In this document: piece by piece, positions 44,672 to 53,340 of the stretch | Layout: each line of letters begins with the position of its first letter | Numbering within the stretch: position 1 is the stretch's first letter | From: Desulfopila_A sp964446655 | GTDB taxonomy: Bacteria; Desulfobacterota; Desulfobulbia; Desulfobulbales; Desulfocapsaceae | Assembly (NCBI GenBank): GCA_964446655.1 | Contig: CAYUPL010000003.1 | Coordinates: 62,001 to 126,000 of the forward strand | Direction: 5' to 3' | DNA: 64,000 bases | The notes under the pieces: model-generated | The model's input: the letters and a program-made list of their open reading frames with translations, nothing else | Told to the model about the DNA's origin: nothing | The model's database searches: none | Made by a program: the position numbers and the translations under genes

Positions 44672-45451
44672 TCAGGTAACCCTTCCTGTCATTTTTTCCT
44701 GCTTCTGGAGGAAGGCTTCGACTCGAAGCAAATCTTCCGGGGTATCAACCTCGATTGAATCATGTTCCGTCAATATCACCTTGATCCTGTAGCCGTATTC
44801 AAGGGCTCGCAATTGTTCCAATTTTTCAAACCGTTCCCATTCTCCTTCCGGTAAAGCAACGAAGGAAAGAAGAAATCCTTTTCTGTAGGCATAAAATCCA
44901 AGATGTTTGTAGTATGTAGGTGTCTGCCCATCTTCCGGGTTTCTCTGAAAAGGTATGGGAGACCTGGAGAAATACAGTGCATAATTATCTTTATTAAACA
45001 CTGTTTTGACATGATTAGGGTCAAATATTTCTTCTTGGCGGATGATTTTGTATATTAAAGTCGACATCGGCAAGGCGGGATCTTCAAGCAACGGGCCGGC
45101 CACCTGATCAACCACTTCTTCCGGAAAAAGAGGCTGGTCTCCTTGAATATTGACAACCACATCATGCTCTGAGATTCCTATTTTTTCAGCAGCTTCGGCG
45201 AGTCTGTCCGTTCCTGAAACATGATCGTTGCGAGTCAGGACATATTCACCACCAAAAGACTCGACACATTCTCCAATGCGAATGTCATCAGTTGCAACCA
45301 CAACCTTTGATACTATCTTGACTCTTGTAGCCCGTTCCACTACGTGTTGAATCATCGGTTTACCGCAGATGTTGGCCAAAGGTTTTCCTGCAAAGCGATT
45401 CGATTGATATCTCGCCGGAATTATAGCTATCACTTCAATATTCGGTTCCAT
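44672..45451 (-). CDS. kdsB: 3-deoxy-manno-octulosonate cytidylyltransferase
   Basis: KdsB activates Kdo as CMP-Kdo for lipid A-core assembly, confirming a lipopolysaccharide-making bacterium. The 259-residue protein has IIPARYQSNRFAGKPLANICGKPMIQHV, VVATDDIRI, RNDHVSGTDRLAEA, VVNIQGDQPLFPEEVV and HLGFYAYRKGFLLSFV. All are complete. The CofD/YvcK-like gene follows after 5 bp and is likely cotranscribed. It is divergent from rsmJ with a gap of 78 bp. Confidence 0.96.
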   Translation of the reverse strand: MEPNIEVIAIIPARYQSNRFAGKPLANICGKPMIQHVVERATRVKIVSKVVVATDDIRIGECVESFGGEYVLTRNDHVSGTDRLAEAAEKIGISEHDVVVNIQGDQPLFPEEVVDQVAGPLLEDPALPMSTLIYKIIRQEEIFDPNHVKTVFNKDNYALYFSRSPIPFQRNPEDGQTPTYYKHLGFYAYRKGFLLSFVALPEGEWERFEKLEQLRALEYGYRIKVILTEHDSIEVDTPEDLLRVEAFLQKQEKMTGRVT

Positions 45452-45529
45452 TTTGACAATACCTTTGATATATTATGTTGTTTTTATACATTTTTTTTCA
45501 CATCCCTTACATCCTTGAGATATATTGCA

Positions 45530-46333
45530 ATGTTCCGATCCCCTGATACCTGCATTGTCCTGCCGGCCTCTTCTTCCCAACAGAGGCCGAAAGCAGAAAC
45601 CCTGGCCAACAAACTAGGGTTGCCACTCGAGGAAAAACCGCAGGATCGTTACAGGTATTTCCTCGTATATACAGATATTCGATTGGAGCTTCAACATAAT
45701 CCTCAGCTGACGACCACAAAAGAGAACCCGATTTTCGTTGACTTTTGCAGGGGCAGTGTCGCAGCTAAACGGATTTCTTCAACATCCATCAGAAGTCCGC
45801 TTGCAAAAGCGGCCGGTCTTAAGCCGGGAGTACGCCCAACGATCGCCGATGCTACAGCTGGTTTGGGAACAGATGGTGTTACCTTGGCAATACTGGGCTG
45901 CAAGGTTATCATGATGGAAAGAGACCCTGTCGTTTTTGCTCTGCTGCAGGATGGTCTCAATAGAGCCATCCAGGAGGAAAAATTCGGCCATCTTCTGCGG
46001 GACAATATCCAACTCCGGTGGGACAATTCCATTGCTCTTCTCCCGCAGTTATCTCCTCCACCACACACCATTTTAGTAGATCCCATGTATCCTTTCATAA
46101 AGAAGGGACCTCGCAACAAAAAAGAGATGAGGAATCTCAGAAGTATCGTCGGGGACGATTATGATAATGAGGAACTGTTTTCGACAGCTCTTCAAGTTGC
46201 CGACAAAAGGGTGGTGGTCAAACGGCCCAAGGGTGGCCAAGTTATTTCAAGTTTTCCTGAACCATCACATCATGTTTTTATGAAAAGTGGCCGTTTTGAC
46301 GTCTATATTTTTCCTTCACGATTCAGTTTGTAG
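45530..46333 (+). CDS. rsmJ: 16S rRNA (guanine1516-N2)-methyltransferase (RsmJ family)
   Basis: RsmJ methylates N2 of G1516 in 16S rRNA. From the ATG at 45530 the protein has 267 residues. Family motifs are IFVDFCRGSVAAKRIS near residue 75, the SAM-binding ADATAGLGTDGVTLAILGC, VIMMERDPVVFALLQDGL, and the catalytic-region DPMYPF. The C-terminus VVVKRPKGG is also typical. A longer in-frame Met at 45344 would overlap kdsB on the other strand and shows no similarity. Convergent with rlmH. Confidence 0.9.
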   Translation: MFRSPDTCIVLPASSSQQRPKAETLANKLGLPLEEKPQDRYRYFLVYTDIRLELQHNPQLTTTKENPIFVDFCRGSVAAKRISSTSIRSPLAKAAGLKPGVRPTIADATAGLGTDGVTLAILGCKVIMMERDPVVFALLQDGLNRAIQEEKFGHLLRDNIQLRWDNSIALLPQLSPPPHTILVDPMYPFIKKGPRNKKEMRNLRSIVGDDYDNEELFSTALQVADKRVVVKRPKGGQVISSFPEPSHHVFMKSGRFDVYIFPSRFSL

Positions 46334-46410
46334 CAGCCTTTCTCGGCATTTACCGGCAATTTGCCACCCGGAAGAGAGGTTGCGTGATGATCCGATCACA
46401 AGGTTGCGAA

Positions 46411-46875
46411 TCACTTATGATACTTTTCTCCGGCTTTTATGGTATATGCTCTATAAAGCTGTTCCAGAAGAAGGAGCCTGGCCATATCGTGGGTAAACGT
46501 CATCTTCGAAAGAGACATTTTCATCTTTGCCTGCCGCAACACCCTATCTGCTAATCCCAAGGGCCCTCCAATGATAAAGGATACATGCCGGACACCGGTA
46601 TCTTCCCAGTGAGTAACAACAGAACTAAACTGCCCTGATGTATACTGGACCCCTTTTGTATCCAGGGCCACCAGGAAAGTAGCTGGGAATAGATTACTCA
46701 GCAGCAGCTCAGCCTCTTTCTCCCTTATAAGGGCATCCCCTCCCTGAATCCTCTGTACCTTAATGATTTTCAGCGTGACATCAGCGTAATGCTTCAGCCT
46801 TCCGGCATACTCATCTATACCTTCAATCAGGAAAGATTTTTTCGTCTTTCCCAGAAGGAGAATCTCATATTTCAT
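46411..46875 (-). CDS. rlmH: 23S rRNA (pseudouridine1915-N3)-methyltransferase
   Basis: RlmH is a SPOUT enzyme that methylates pseudouridine 1915 in helix 69 of 23S rRNA on assembled ribosomes. The 154-residue protein has LLGKTKKSFLIEGIDEYAGRLKHY at the N-terminus, then VALDTKGVQYTSGQF, the trefoil-knot motif FIIGGPLGL and the C-terminal FTHDMARLLLLEQLYRAYTI with the closing basic YHK. Its ATG overlaps the stop of an upstream YkgJ-family gene by four bases (ATGA). Confidence 0.96.
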   Translation of the reverse strand: MKYEILLLGKTKKSFLIEGIDEYAGRLKHYADVTLKIIKVQRIQGGDALIREKEAELLLSNLFPATFLVALDTKGVQYTSGQFSSVVTHWEDTGVRHVSFIIGGPLGLADRVLRQAKMKMSLSKMTFTHDMARLLLLEQLYRAYTIKAGEKYHK

Positions 46876-47270
46876 TTATTGCAGGAGACGTCAGCATCAT
46901 CAAAATGTAAATTTTTTATGACGCGGCATATTTCTTCATGTGTAACATCATGCCTGATGCCTGGACATGAATCCTTTATTATTATAAGATTATCTTTAGT
47001 CACCAGGATTGCTTTCGTCAGAGGCCACTCCCGGCACCGCCAGGGTCTTGCACTATGCAGTGTACAGCCATCTTTGTAGAACACACACGCTCCTGCGACG
47101 GTTTTCATCTGTACAATACCATCGGTGCAGCGCCAGTAGTTCTGCAACGCTTGCTCATGAGAGAGCTGCAAATGCGCCAGCATCCTTTCCTGGTCTTCCC
47201 GGTTAAGCGAAACCGTTGTTTCTCCATGACAACAAAAGCCACAGCGTTTACATGCAAAAACCGTTTTCAT
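46872..47270 (-). CDS. YkgJ-family cysteine-cluster protein (first copy)
   Basis: This 132-residue protein belongs to the YkgJ / UPF0153-like family, thought to bind zinc or iron through conserved cysteines. The signature CKRCGFCC lies at residues 7-14, with further cysteines in GACVFYKDGCTLH, ARPWRCREWPL and DSCPG. The biochemical role of the family is not settled. It is translationally coupled to rlmH through an ATGA overlap. A second YkgJ protein near 60.3 kb is coupled in the same way to another RNA-modification gene. Confidence 0.85.
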   Translation of the reverse strand: MKTVFACKRCGFCCHGETTVSLNREDQERMLAHLQLSHEQALQNYWRCTDGIVQMKTVAGACVFYKDGCTLHSARPWRCREWPLTKAILVTKDNLIIIKDSCPGIRHDVTHEEICRVIKNLHFDDADVSCNK

Positions 47271-47290
47271 AGGTACAATGATCCTTGATT

Positions 47291-47458
47291 ATGGTTGGGT
47301 ATATTCTTGGAATTGTCTTTGCAAAAACCAAAGACTGTACCATTAAATGGGCAAATCAACAAATTGATTTACCGCAAGAGATCGGCCATAATAGATATGG
47401 AATTTTCAGGATCGAAGCCGACAAGAAGGGTAATTCTAAGATATTTAACTGGAATTAA
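47291..47458 (+). CDS. Possible 55-residue hypothetical protein
   Basis: An ATG at 47291 opens a 55-residue frame starting MVGYILGIVFAKTKDCTIKW and ending RIEADKKGNSKIFNWN. The amino-acid mix of the second half looks like true protein, but there is no ribosome binding site and the region is AT-rich. It may be a small gene, the tail of a lost gene, or chance. An overlapping frame from 47295 to 47492 is less protein-like. I know no family. Confidence 0.3.
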   Translation: MVGYILGIVFAKTKDCTIKWANQQIDLPQEIGHNRYGIFRIEADKKGNSKIFNWN

Positions 47459-47498
47459 GAGGATAATGCGGCTGAAACAGGAAAAACATTGACGATTC

Positions 47499-48074
47499 CT
47501 ATGCCCTGCCTACCACATCGCCGAACACGGAAATGTCGATACCGTACTGCATGGCAGCAGAACGCCACTTCTCCTCGTCTGGCGTATCAAAAATAATCAT
47601 CTCACTGCCCGGTACAGTAAGCCAGCCATCGGCCTGCAGTTCACGTTCGAGCTGACCCGGTCCCCAGCCTGCATACCCCAGCAAAAACAAATATTTTTCC
47701 GGCCCCCTGTCATGGGCGATATCCTCAAGCACCTTGGTTTCTCGGGATAAAAACACAGTCGGGCTGACTTCGAGTTGATGTTCTGTTCTATAATCCGACG
47801 AAAAAAGAATAAAGGCAGACTCCAGTTCAACCGGCCCCCCTATATATACCGGAGGAAGCGTACTTTGCGGAACAGGGAGATTAGTGCTCTTCAATATCTC
47901 CGCCAAGGTGAACATACTGTTTGGTTTATTGACAGCTACCCCCATTGCACCGTCCTCGCTATGCGCACAGATATAGATTACCTGTTCCTCAAATCGTGGA
48001 TCGGGCATGTTCTGGGTAGAAATCAGAAACGACCCTGTCAACCAGTCAACCACTGGGGATGCCTTGTCTTTCAT
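47499..48074 (-). CDS. yqgE: YqgE/AlgH family protein (UPF0301)
   Basis: This 191-residue protein belongs to the YqgE/AlgH family, which has a known fold but no firm function. Typical features are LTGSFLISTQNMPDPRFEEQVIYICAHSE cut at its conserved positions: SFLI, M-D-F--VIY and the following GAMGVAVNKP. VYIGGPVE, then LFLLGYAGWGPGQLERE, complete the family pattern. A good promoter lies 72 bp upstream on the minus strand. It is divergent from glgB. Confidence 0.92.
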   Translation of the reverse strand: MKDKASPVVDWLTGSFLISTQNMPDPRFEEQVIYICAHSEDGAMGVAVNKPNSMFTLAEILKSTNLPVPQSTLPPVYIGGPVELESAFILFSSDYRTEHQLEVSPTVFLSRETKVLEDIAHDRGPEKYLFLLGYAGWGPGQLERELQADGWLTVPGSEMIIFDTPDEEKWRSAAMQYGIDISVFGDVVGRA

Positions 48075-48145
48075 ACCTTACCTCGAAAAATTTTGATTGA
48101 AGAGAAGAGGGCTCAGCACTTTCCGGCACCATCTCCTGCTTACTA

Positions 48146-48175
48146 ATTCTATCAAAAACACAAAAAGCAAGTCAA
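48146..48175 (-). promoter_or_regulatory. Sigma70-type promoter for yqgE
   Basis: On the minus strand TTGACT (48170-48175) and TAGAAT (48146-48151) are separated by 18 bp; each box matches five of six consensus bases. It lies about 72 bp before the yqgE start. A perfect TATAAT on the plus strand at 48248-48253 may serve glgB, but no good -35 accompanies it. Confidence 0.6.
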
Positions 48176-48360
48176 GCATACGCTTTGCAGCATTCATACA
48201 TATTCACGACACGAGGTTATCTACAATGGTTTTTTTGCATTTTTCTGTATAATGCATAACTATATGGTAACATAATATGTAGTATTTCTATACAAGACAG
48301 ATCATCTGGAAACAGTGTCGCCGGCACAGCGGCTAACCATCATCATTGTCCCATAAACCC

Positions 48361-50565
48361 ATGAATGAACTATTAGAAAAAATACTTCATGCCGATTATC
48401 ATGATCCCTTTGAGGCCCTAGGCGTTCATTTTTCTGAGGCAGACAGCAAACTGGCTGCGGTACGAACCTTTCAACCTCATGCCCAAAAAGTGGATCTTCT
48501 TTTCGACGGGCGGGAAATTGAGATGAAACGCTGTCACCCCAATGGACTCTTCGTGGTTGAAGTGCATAAAAAGGCCCTTTCCGACCCAGACTTCCAACCG
48601 TTCAATTACCAGTATCGAATAACTTATCATGATGGTACCATTGCGTTGCAAAATGATCCATACCGTTTTCTGCCGCAACTCGATCAGGACGATTCATACC
48701 TTTTTAATTTCGGTACGAATTACCGGCTCTATGATCACCTGGGAGCTCATCTCAAGGTTATCGCCAGTGTCAGCGGTACGGTATTCAGGGTATGGGCGCC
48801 TGCAGCCAAACGGGTTTCCGTCGTTGGCCACTTCAACGGCTGGGATGGAAGAGTACATGCCATGCGCTCCCTGGGAAAAAGTGGAATCTGGGAACTCTTC
48901 ATTCCCGGAGTTGGTGAAAACGAGCTCTATAAGTATGAAATTAAAACACAAAATAACGATATCCTTCTGAAGTCCGACCCTTTCCAGTTCTACGGTGAGC
49001 TGCGGCCTGCCACAGCATCAATAATCAGGGATTTGAACAGATATCATTGGAATGATCACAACTGGCAGAACAAGGGCGCCACGAGTTCTCCATATAATAA
49101 CCCGATGTCAATATATGAGGTCCACCCGGGATCATGGCAACGTGATCCGGCAAATCCTGACCGCTTTCTCACATTTCGTGAGCTGGCCGCCACTCTCCTT
49201 CCCCATGTGAAGAAGCTGGGATTTACCCATATTGAACTGCTACCCGTCATGGAACACCCCCTCGACGAATCCTGGGGCTACCAGGTCACCGGACCTTTCA
49301 GCATGACCAGCCGGTACGGCATCCCGGAAGATTTTATGTATTTTGTTGACCAATGTCATCAAAATGACATCGGTGTGATACTCGACTGGGTACCGGCACA
49401 CTTTCCCCGCGACAACCATAGCCTTGCTCATTTTGACGGCACAGCCCTGTTCGAGCACGAAGATCCTCGCAAAGGCGCTCACCCGGAGTGGGGAACTTTT
49501 ATTTTCAATTACGGCAGAAAAGAAGTCAGTAATTACCTCATCTCCAATGCTCTCTTCTGGTTAGATAAATATCATATTGATGGTCTGCGTGTCGATGCGG
49601 TATCCTCAATGCTCTATCTCGACTACGCCAGAAAGGATGATGAATGGATCGCAAATGAATATGGCGGCAGAGAGAACCTCGATGCCATAGAATTCATCAA
49701 GCATCTCAATTCAATAATCTATGATAAATATCCGAATACCTTGATGATAGCTGAAGAGTCAACGAGCTATTACGGGGTCTCTAAACCGGCTGACCTGGGC
49801 GGGCTGGGTTTCGGTTTCAAATGGAATATGGGATGGATGAACGATACTCTGGCCTATTTTTCCCAAGATCCTATTTATCGGAAATTTCATCACAATCATC
49901 TGACGTTTTCCATTATGTATGCCTTTTCCGAGAACTTCATTCTGCCCATGTCTCATGATGAAGTCGTTCATGGCAAGAAATCTCTCATCGACAAAATGCC
50001 TGGCGACCTCTGGCAAAAATTTGCCAACCTTCGTCTTCTCTATATACTGCAATGGTGCCACCCCGGCAAAAAGCTTCTCTTCATGGGGGGAGAGTTCGGT
50101 CAGTTTTCGGAATGGTATTGCAAGCGAAGCCTGGACTGGCATGTGCTGGAAGAGACTGATCTGCACAGTAAGTTGATGAACTATCTTGCCGAACTTAACC
50201 ACATGTATAAAGACACTCCCGCTCTATGGCAAAGAGATTTTGATAACCAGGGTTTTCAGTGGCTCGATTTTGGCGACAGCAGAAATTCCATTATTTCCTT
50301 TGCAAGATTCGGCACACATCATGATGATCATGTCGTCTGCCTGCTCAATTTCACCCCACAGACTCTCTACGACTATAAACTTATGCTGCCCACCAAAAGC
50401 GATTATACAAAAGTTTTCTGCTCGGATGACGACAGGTACGGCGGAAGCAATAGTGGCGCTACAGAAAGGTATCCCCTTTTCTCCGATACGTTTTCTCAGG
50501 ACAGCTTTCATACCAGAGTGACGGTCCCTCCACTGGCGGGACTAATTCTAAGGCCGGAAGGTTAG
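48361..50565 (+). CDS. glgB: 1,4-alpha-glucan branching enzyme
   Basis: GlgB introduces alpha-1,6 branches into glycogen. The protein of about 734 residues has two N-terminal beta domains (CBM48 at about 120-220, VFRVWAPAAKRVSVVGHFNGWDG cut here at VGHFNGW). The GH13 barrel follows: YEVHPGSW, DWVPAHFPRD, the nucleophile Asp in DGLRVDAVSSMLY, the acid Glu in MIAEESTSYYG and the third acid in MSHDEVVHGK. I prefer the ATG at 48361; a TTG at 48346 is in frame. No other glycogen genes are adjacent. Confidence 0.95.
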   Translation: MNELLEKILHADYHDPFEALGVHFSEADSKLAAVRTFQPHAQKVDLLFDGREIEMKRCHPNGLFVVEVHKKALSDPDFQPFNYQYRITYHDGTIALQNDPYRFLPQLDQDDSYLFNFGTNYRLYDHLGAHLKVIASVSGTVFRVWAPAAKRVSVVGHFNGWDGRVHAMRSLGKSGIWELFIPGVGENELYKYEIKTQNNDILLKSDPFQFYGELRPATASIIRDLNRYHWNDHNWQNKGATSSPYNNPMSIYEVHPGSWQRDPANPDRFLTFRELAATLLPHVKKLGFTHIELLPVMEHPLDESWGYQVTGPFSMTSRYGIPEDFMYFVDQCHQNDIGVILDWVPAHFPRDNHSLAHFDGTALFEHEDPRKGAHPEWGTFIFNYGRKEVSNYLISNALFWLDKYHIDGLRVDAVSSMLYLDYARKDDEWIANEYGGRENLDAIEFIKHLNSIIYDKYPNTLMIAEESTSYYGVSKPADLGGLGFGFKWNMGWMNDTLAYFSQDPIYRKFHHNHLTFSIMYAFSENFILPMSHDEVVHGKKSLIDKMPGDLWQKFANLRLLYILQWCHPGKKLLFMGGEFGQFSEWYCKRSLDWHVLEETDLHSKLMNYLAELNHMYKDTPALWQRDFDNQGFQWLDFGDSRNSIISFARFGTHHDDHVVCLLNFTPQTLYDYKLMLPTKSDYTKVFCSDDDRYGGSNSGATERYPLFSDTFSQDSFHTRVTVPPLAGLILRPEG

Positions 50566-50653
50566 TTAACCCGGCAATTGTACTAAGAGACCGAATAGTT
50601 CGAATAAAGAGTGATATTACAGGAACCCCTAGTATTTATTGAAGGAGCAAAAT

Positions 50654-50842
50654 ATGAGTACCACACAGGTTACAGGAGACAAGTTAAAAAAAGCGTTGAC
50701 ACTACTCACGGAATTATCTGAGCAACATCCGGAGAAATCGAGGCAAGAGCTGCTCCGCCAAATCGAAACGAAGCTCGATCTCTCTCCTCTGGAGTGTGAA
50801 TTTCTCAATAAGAATTTCTGCAACTCACCTCAAAAAGAATAG
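50654..50842 (+). CDS. Small hypothetical protein, 62 residues
   Basis: An ATG at 50654 with a strong AAGGAG six bases upstream opens a 62-residue frame. It is helical and charged, with LKKALTLLTELSEQHPEKS and ELLRQIETKLDLSPLECEFL, and ends CNSPQKE. The good ribosome binding site and protein-like sequence support translation. It lies 88 bp after glgB and 39 bp before the DUF4126 gene. I do not recognise a family. Confidence 0.65.
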   Translation: MSTTQVTGDKLKKALTLLTELSEQHPEKSRQELLRQIETKLDLSPLECEFLNKNFCNSPQKE

Positions 50843-50881
50843 CTTCAGCGGAACGATATTTTCAGCCCAGCCGAGGACATT

Positions 50882-51532
50882 ATGGACGCGTATCAACAAG
50901 TCATTGCAACAATCTCTCTCACAATGGGAGTTGCCTGGGCAAGTGGTATTAACCTCTATGCCACCATCGGAATGCTTGGTATTATGGGAGCAACCGGAAA
51001 TATTATTCTGCCGGAACAACTCCTCGTCCTGCAGGATCCCCTTGTTATTGGTGCAGCCCTTCTGATGTACGTAGTCGAGTTCTTTGCCGACAAGACTCCG
51101 GGAGTAGATACGGGCTGGGACACACTGCATTCCTTCATCCGTATTCCGGCAGGTGTAATGTTGGCAGCCGGCGCAATAGGCGACGTCACCCCGGCACTGG
51201 TTGTCGCAGCGGGTGTTCTTGGCGGGACTGTATCCGCCACCAGTCATATGGTTAAAGCAGGGAGCCGAGTTCTTATAAATACCAGCCCTGAGCCTTTCAG
51301 TAACTGGACCGCCTCGGTAACCGAAGATGTTGCCGTGATTGCAGGACTCTTTGCCGCCCTTCATTACCCTTTGCTTTTTCTCGTTCTCTTGCTTCTCTTT
51401 CTGGTACTTTCGGCCTGGCTGATCCCAAAACTGTGGAAGGGGATTAAAATTGTATTTTCTAAAATCGCAGCATTCTTTTCTCAAAGAAAACCACCCAAAC
51501 AGGATGATCCTCCTCACCTTCCCTCAAAATAG
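50882..51532 (+). CDS. DUF4126 membrane protein
   Basis: This 216-residue inner-membrane protein has about five hydrophobic segments (near residues 8-40, 50-66, 92-125, 150-180) and a basic C-terminal tail. ASGINLYATIGMLGIMG, EFFADKTPGVDTGWDTLHSFIR and ATSHMVKAGSRVLINTSPEP fit the DUF4126 family, which has no known function. Its last 19 bp overlap the 3' end of the convergent histidine kinase gene. Confidence 0.85.
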   Translation: MDAYQQVIATISLTMGVAWASGINLYATIGMLGIMGATGNIILPEQLLVLQDPLVIGAALLMYVVEFFADKTPGVDTGWDTLHSFIRIPAGVMLAAGAIGDVTPALVVAAGVLGGTVSATSHMVKAGSRVLINTSPEPFSNWTASVTEDVAVIAGLFAALHYPLLFLVLLLLFLVLSAWLIPKLWKGIKIVFSKIAAFFSQRKPPKQDDPPHLPSK

Positions 51533-53340
51533 GCCGGCAGGCTTACTTTCACGGCAGTTCCATAGCCGAGCCTGCTTTTGAATTCTATTATTCCTGAGTG
51601 CTCCTCCACGATTTTTGCACTCATGGCCAAACCAAGCCCTGTGCCATCGCCTTTAGTGGTAAAATATGGATCAAATACCTTAGAGACATTCTCCTCATCA
51701 AGTCCACAGCCGGAATCCTCGACGAGACAAACAATCCTTTTTTCCTCCTCGAAGATTTTAATCCGCAGAATGCCGCCATCACCCATTGCCTGAATCGAAT
51801 TAAGAAGAAGATTCAAAAAGACCTGATTAAGTTTATCCCTGTCTCCCCAGACGCAGCATTGCTCCTTGGACTCTCTTTGCAAATCAACCCCCAGAGATTC
51901 CAAGTCTGCTTTTACCAGTGTGACTGCCTTGTCTATGACTTCATTTATATTCACTTTTTCCAGTTGCAGCTTATGAGGTCTGGCATAATCAAGCAGCTCA
52001 CTTATACTTCTATTCAACCGTTCTACTTCCCGTACCAATATATCTGCCGTATCGTTGCCCTGCGGATCCTTCTGTACCTTTGCCTTCAACAAAAGAGCGA
52101 GACCCTTGATGGAACTGAGAGGATTGCGCAGCTCATGGGCAACGCCGGCAGCCATTTTACCAAGCGCAGCCAATCGTTCACTTCTGCGCAACTCACGCTG
52201 CAGATCTTTGATGCGGCTGATATCCTGAATCAAAAGAGTATTACCGGTAAACCTGTTTTGGCTGTCAACCACCGGTAAAGCTAACGTCACCAGTGATCGA
52301 TCATTTTTCCCCATACTCCCAAGAAGAATTTCCTTTTGTTCTCCACCGGCGGAAAGAATATTTTCGTGACGTAACTCAGCCGCCAGCTCCCGAGGCAGAA
52401 CTTTTTGGGGATCCTTACCAAGTACCTTCGCAGCAGCAACCCCCACCATCTTCTCTGCAGACTGATTAAAAATACGAATATTGCCGTTACTGTCCGTGGC
52501 AATAAGGCCGACAGGTAAAGAAGACACCAGAATATCGGTAAACTTACGAATTTGCTTAAGCCTTACCTGAGAACCTTTGAACCCCTGTAATGTCAATAAC
52601 GAGAACCACCCGCCTGCCCCTACCAGCAGCATGACGAGAGAGAGCGAAACAATCTGCAGAAGCTGTCTTCGGACAACCGTATTAAATTCATCCAAGTCCA
52701 ATTCTATAAGCAAAATGAACTTTTGGTTAATTATTTCCCGAAGCTGTTCCAGTAGATCCTCATCCCCGGATCCGCGCAGGGACCTCCCCCTTTCCGGATA
52801 CATCCTCGACATCAAATCATGGCTGAATAATCTGGGTACAAAGTTCCTTGCTCCAAATGGATAGTAGCGAACCGCCACCTGAAAAACAGCCTCGGACTCG
52901 AGACTCTTCTCCTTGAATCTGTATTTTTCCATCGTACCGCTGCTTTCACCAATACTATCGAGAAACAGACGGGTCGACTCGTCTACTGTCCCACCATTTT
53001 GTTCATGTTCGGTACTTGCTAAGATACGACCATTTGCATCAACCAAGGCCATAAACCGTATACGGGAATGCTCTGCACTGTTATCCATCACCTGTTGGAC
53101 ATGATCCGTCCATTGCCCCATGGTCACGCGAATACTACGCAAATTACCGCGCAAGGACGCTTTTGAACTTGACATTACAAACCCGGCTATGGTTATCCCC
53201 TGCTGCACAAGAGACTCGGTCATCAGCGTCTTTTCGCGATGGTAGTTGCTGACCGCAAACACACTGATAATTACAGCCAGGAGTGTGCATGCGGCGGCCA
53301 GCAGCCACGGTGAGACTTTTGCGAGATTTTGACTTTTCAT
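51514..53340 (-). CDS. Membrane-bound PAS sensor histidine kinase
   Basis: This 608-residue kinase has a membrane helix at about 12-31, a periplasmic sensor region at about 32-225, and a second helix at about 228-252. A PAS domain follows at about 270-375 (LPVGLIATDSNGNIRIFNQSAE). HisKA has the phosphorylatable His in AHELRNPLSSIKG, and the HATPase domain has LLLNSIQAMGDGG, DSGCGLDEENVSKVFDPYF and GTGLGLAMSAKIVE. It resembles NtrB/ZraS-type sensors that act on sigma54 activators, but no response regulator gene adjoins it. Its ATG overlaps the stop of the upstream 569-residue protein by four bases, so the two are likely functional partners. Confidence 0.9.
   Translation of the reverse strand: MKSQNLAKVSPWLLAAACTLLAVIISVFAVSNYHREKTLMTESLVQQGITIAGFVMSSSKASLRGNLRSIRVTMGQWTDHVQQVMDNSAEHSRIRFMALVDANGRILASTEHEQNGGTVDESTRLFLDSIGESSGTMEKYRFKEKSLESEAVFQVAVRYYPFGARNFVPRLFSHDLMSRMYPERGRSLRGSGDEDLLEQLREIINQKFILLIELDLDEFNTVVRRQLLQIVSLSLVMLLVGAGGWFSLLTLQGFKGSQVRLKQIRKFTDILVSSLPVGLIATDSNGNIRIFNQSAEKMVGVAAAKVLGKDPQKVLPRELAAELRHENILSAGGEQKEILLGSMGKNDRSLVTLALPVVDSQNRFTGNTLLIQDISRIKDLQRELRRSERLAALGKMAAGVAHELRNPLSSIKGLALLLKAKVQKDPQGNDTADILVREVERLNRSISELLDYARPHKLQLEKVNINEVIDKAVTLVKADLESLGVDLQRESKEQCCVWGDRDKLNQVFLNLLLNSIQAMGDGGILRIKIFEEEKRIVCLVEDSGCGLDEENVSKVFDPYFTTKGDGTGLGLAMSAKIVEEHSGIIEFKSRLGYGTAVKVSLPAYFEGR

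Noticed and set aside
47295..47492. 65-codon frame between the YkgJ gene and yqgE
   Set aside because: The overlapping frame at 47291-47458 has a more protein-like translation; this one ends in a run of basic residues with no supporting features.
50825..51517. A 230-codon open frame opposite the DUF4126 gene
   Set aside because: Antisense shadow of a well-supported membrane protein gene; composition is not protein-like.
51598..52278. A 226-codon open frame opposite the histidine kinase
   Set aside because: Antisense to the HATPase, HisKA and PAS regions; no family features.
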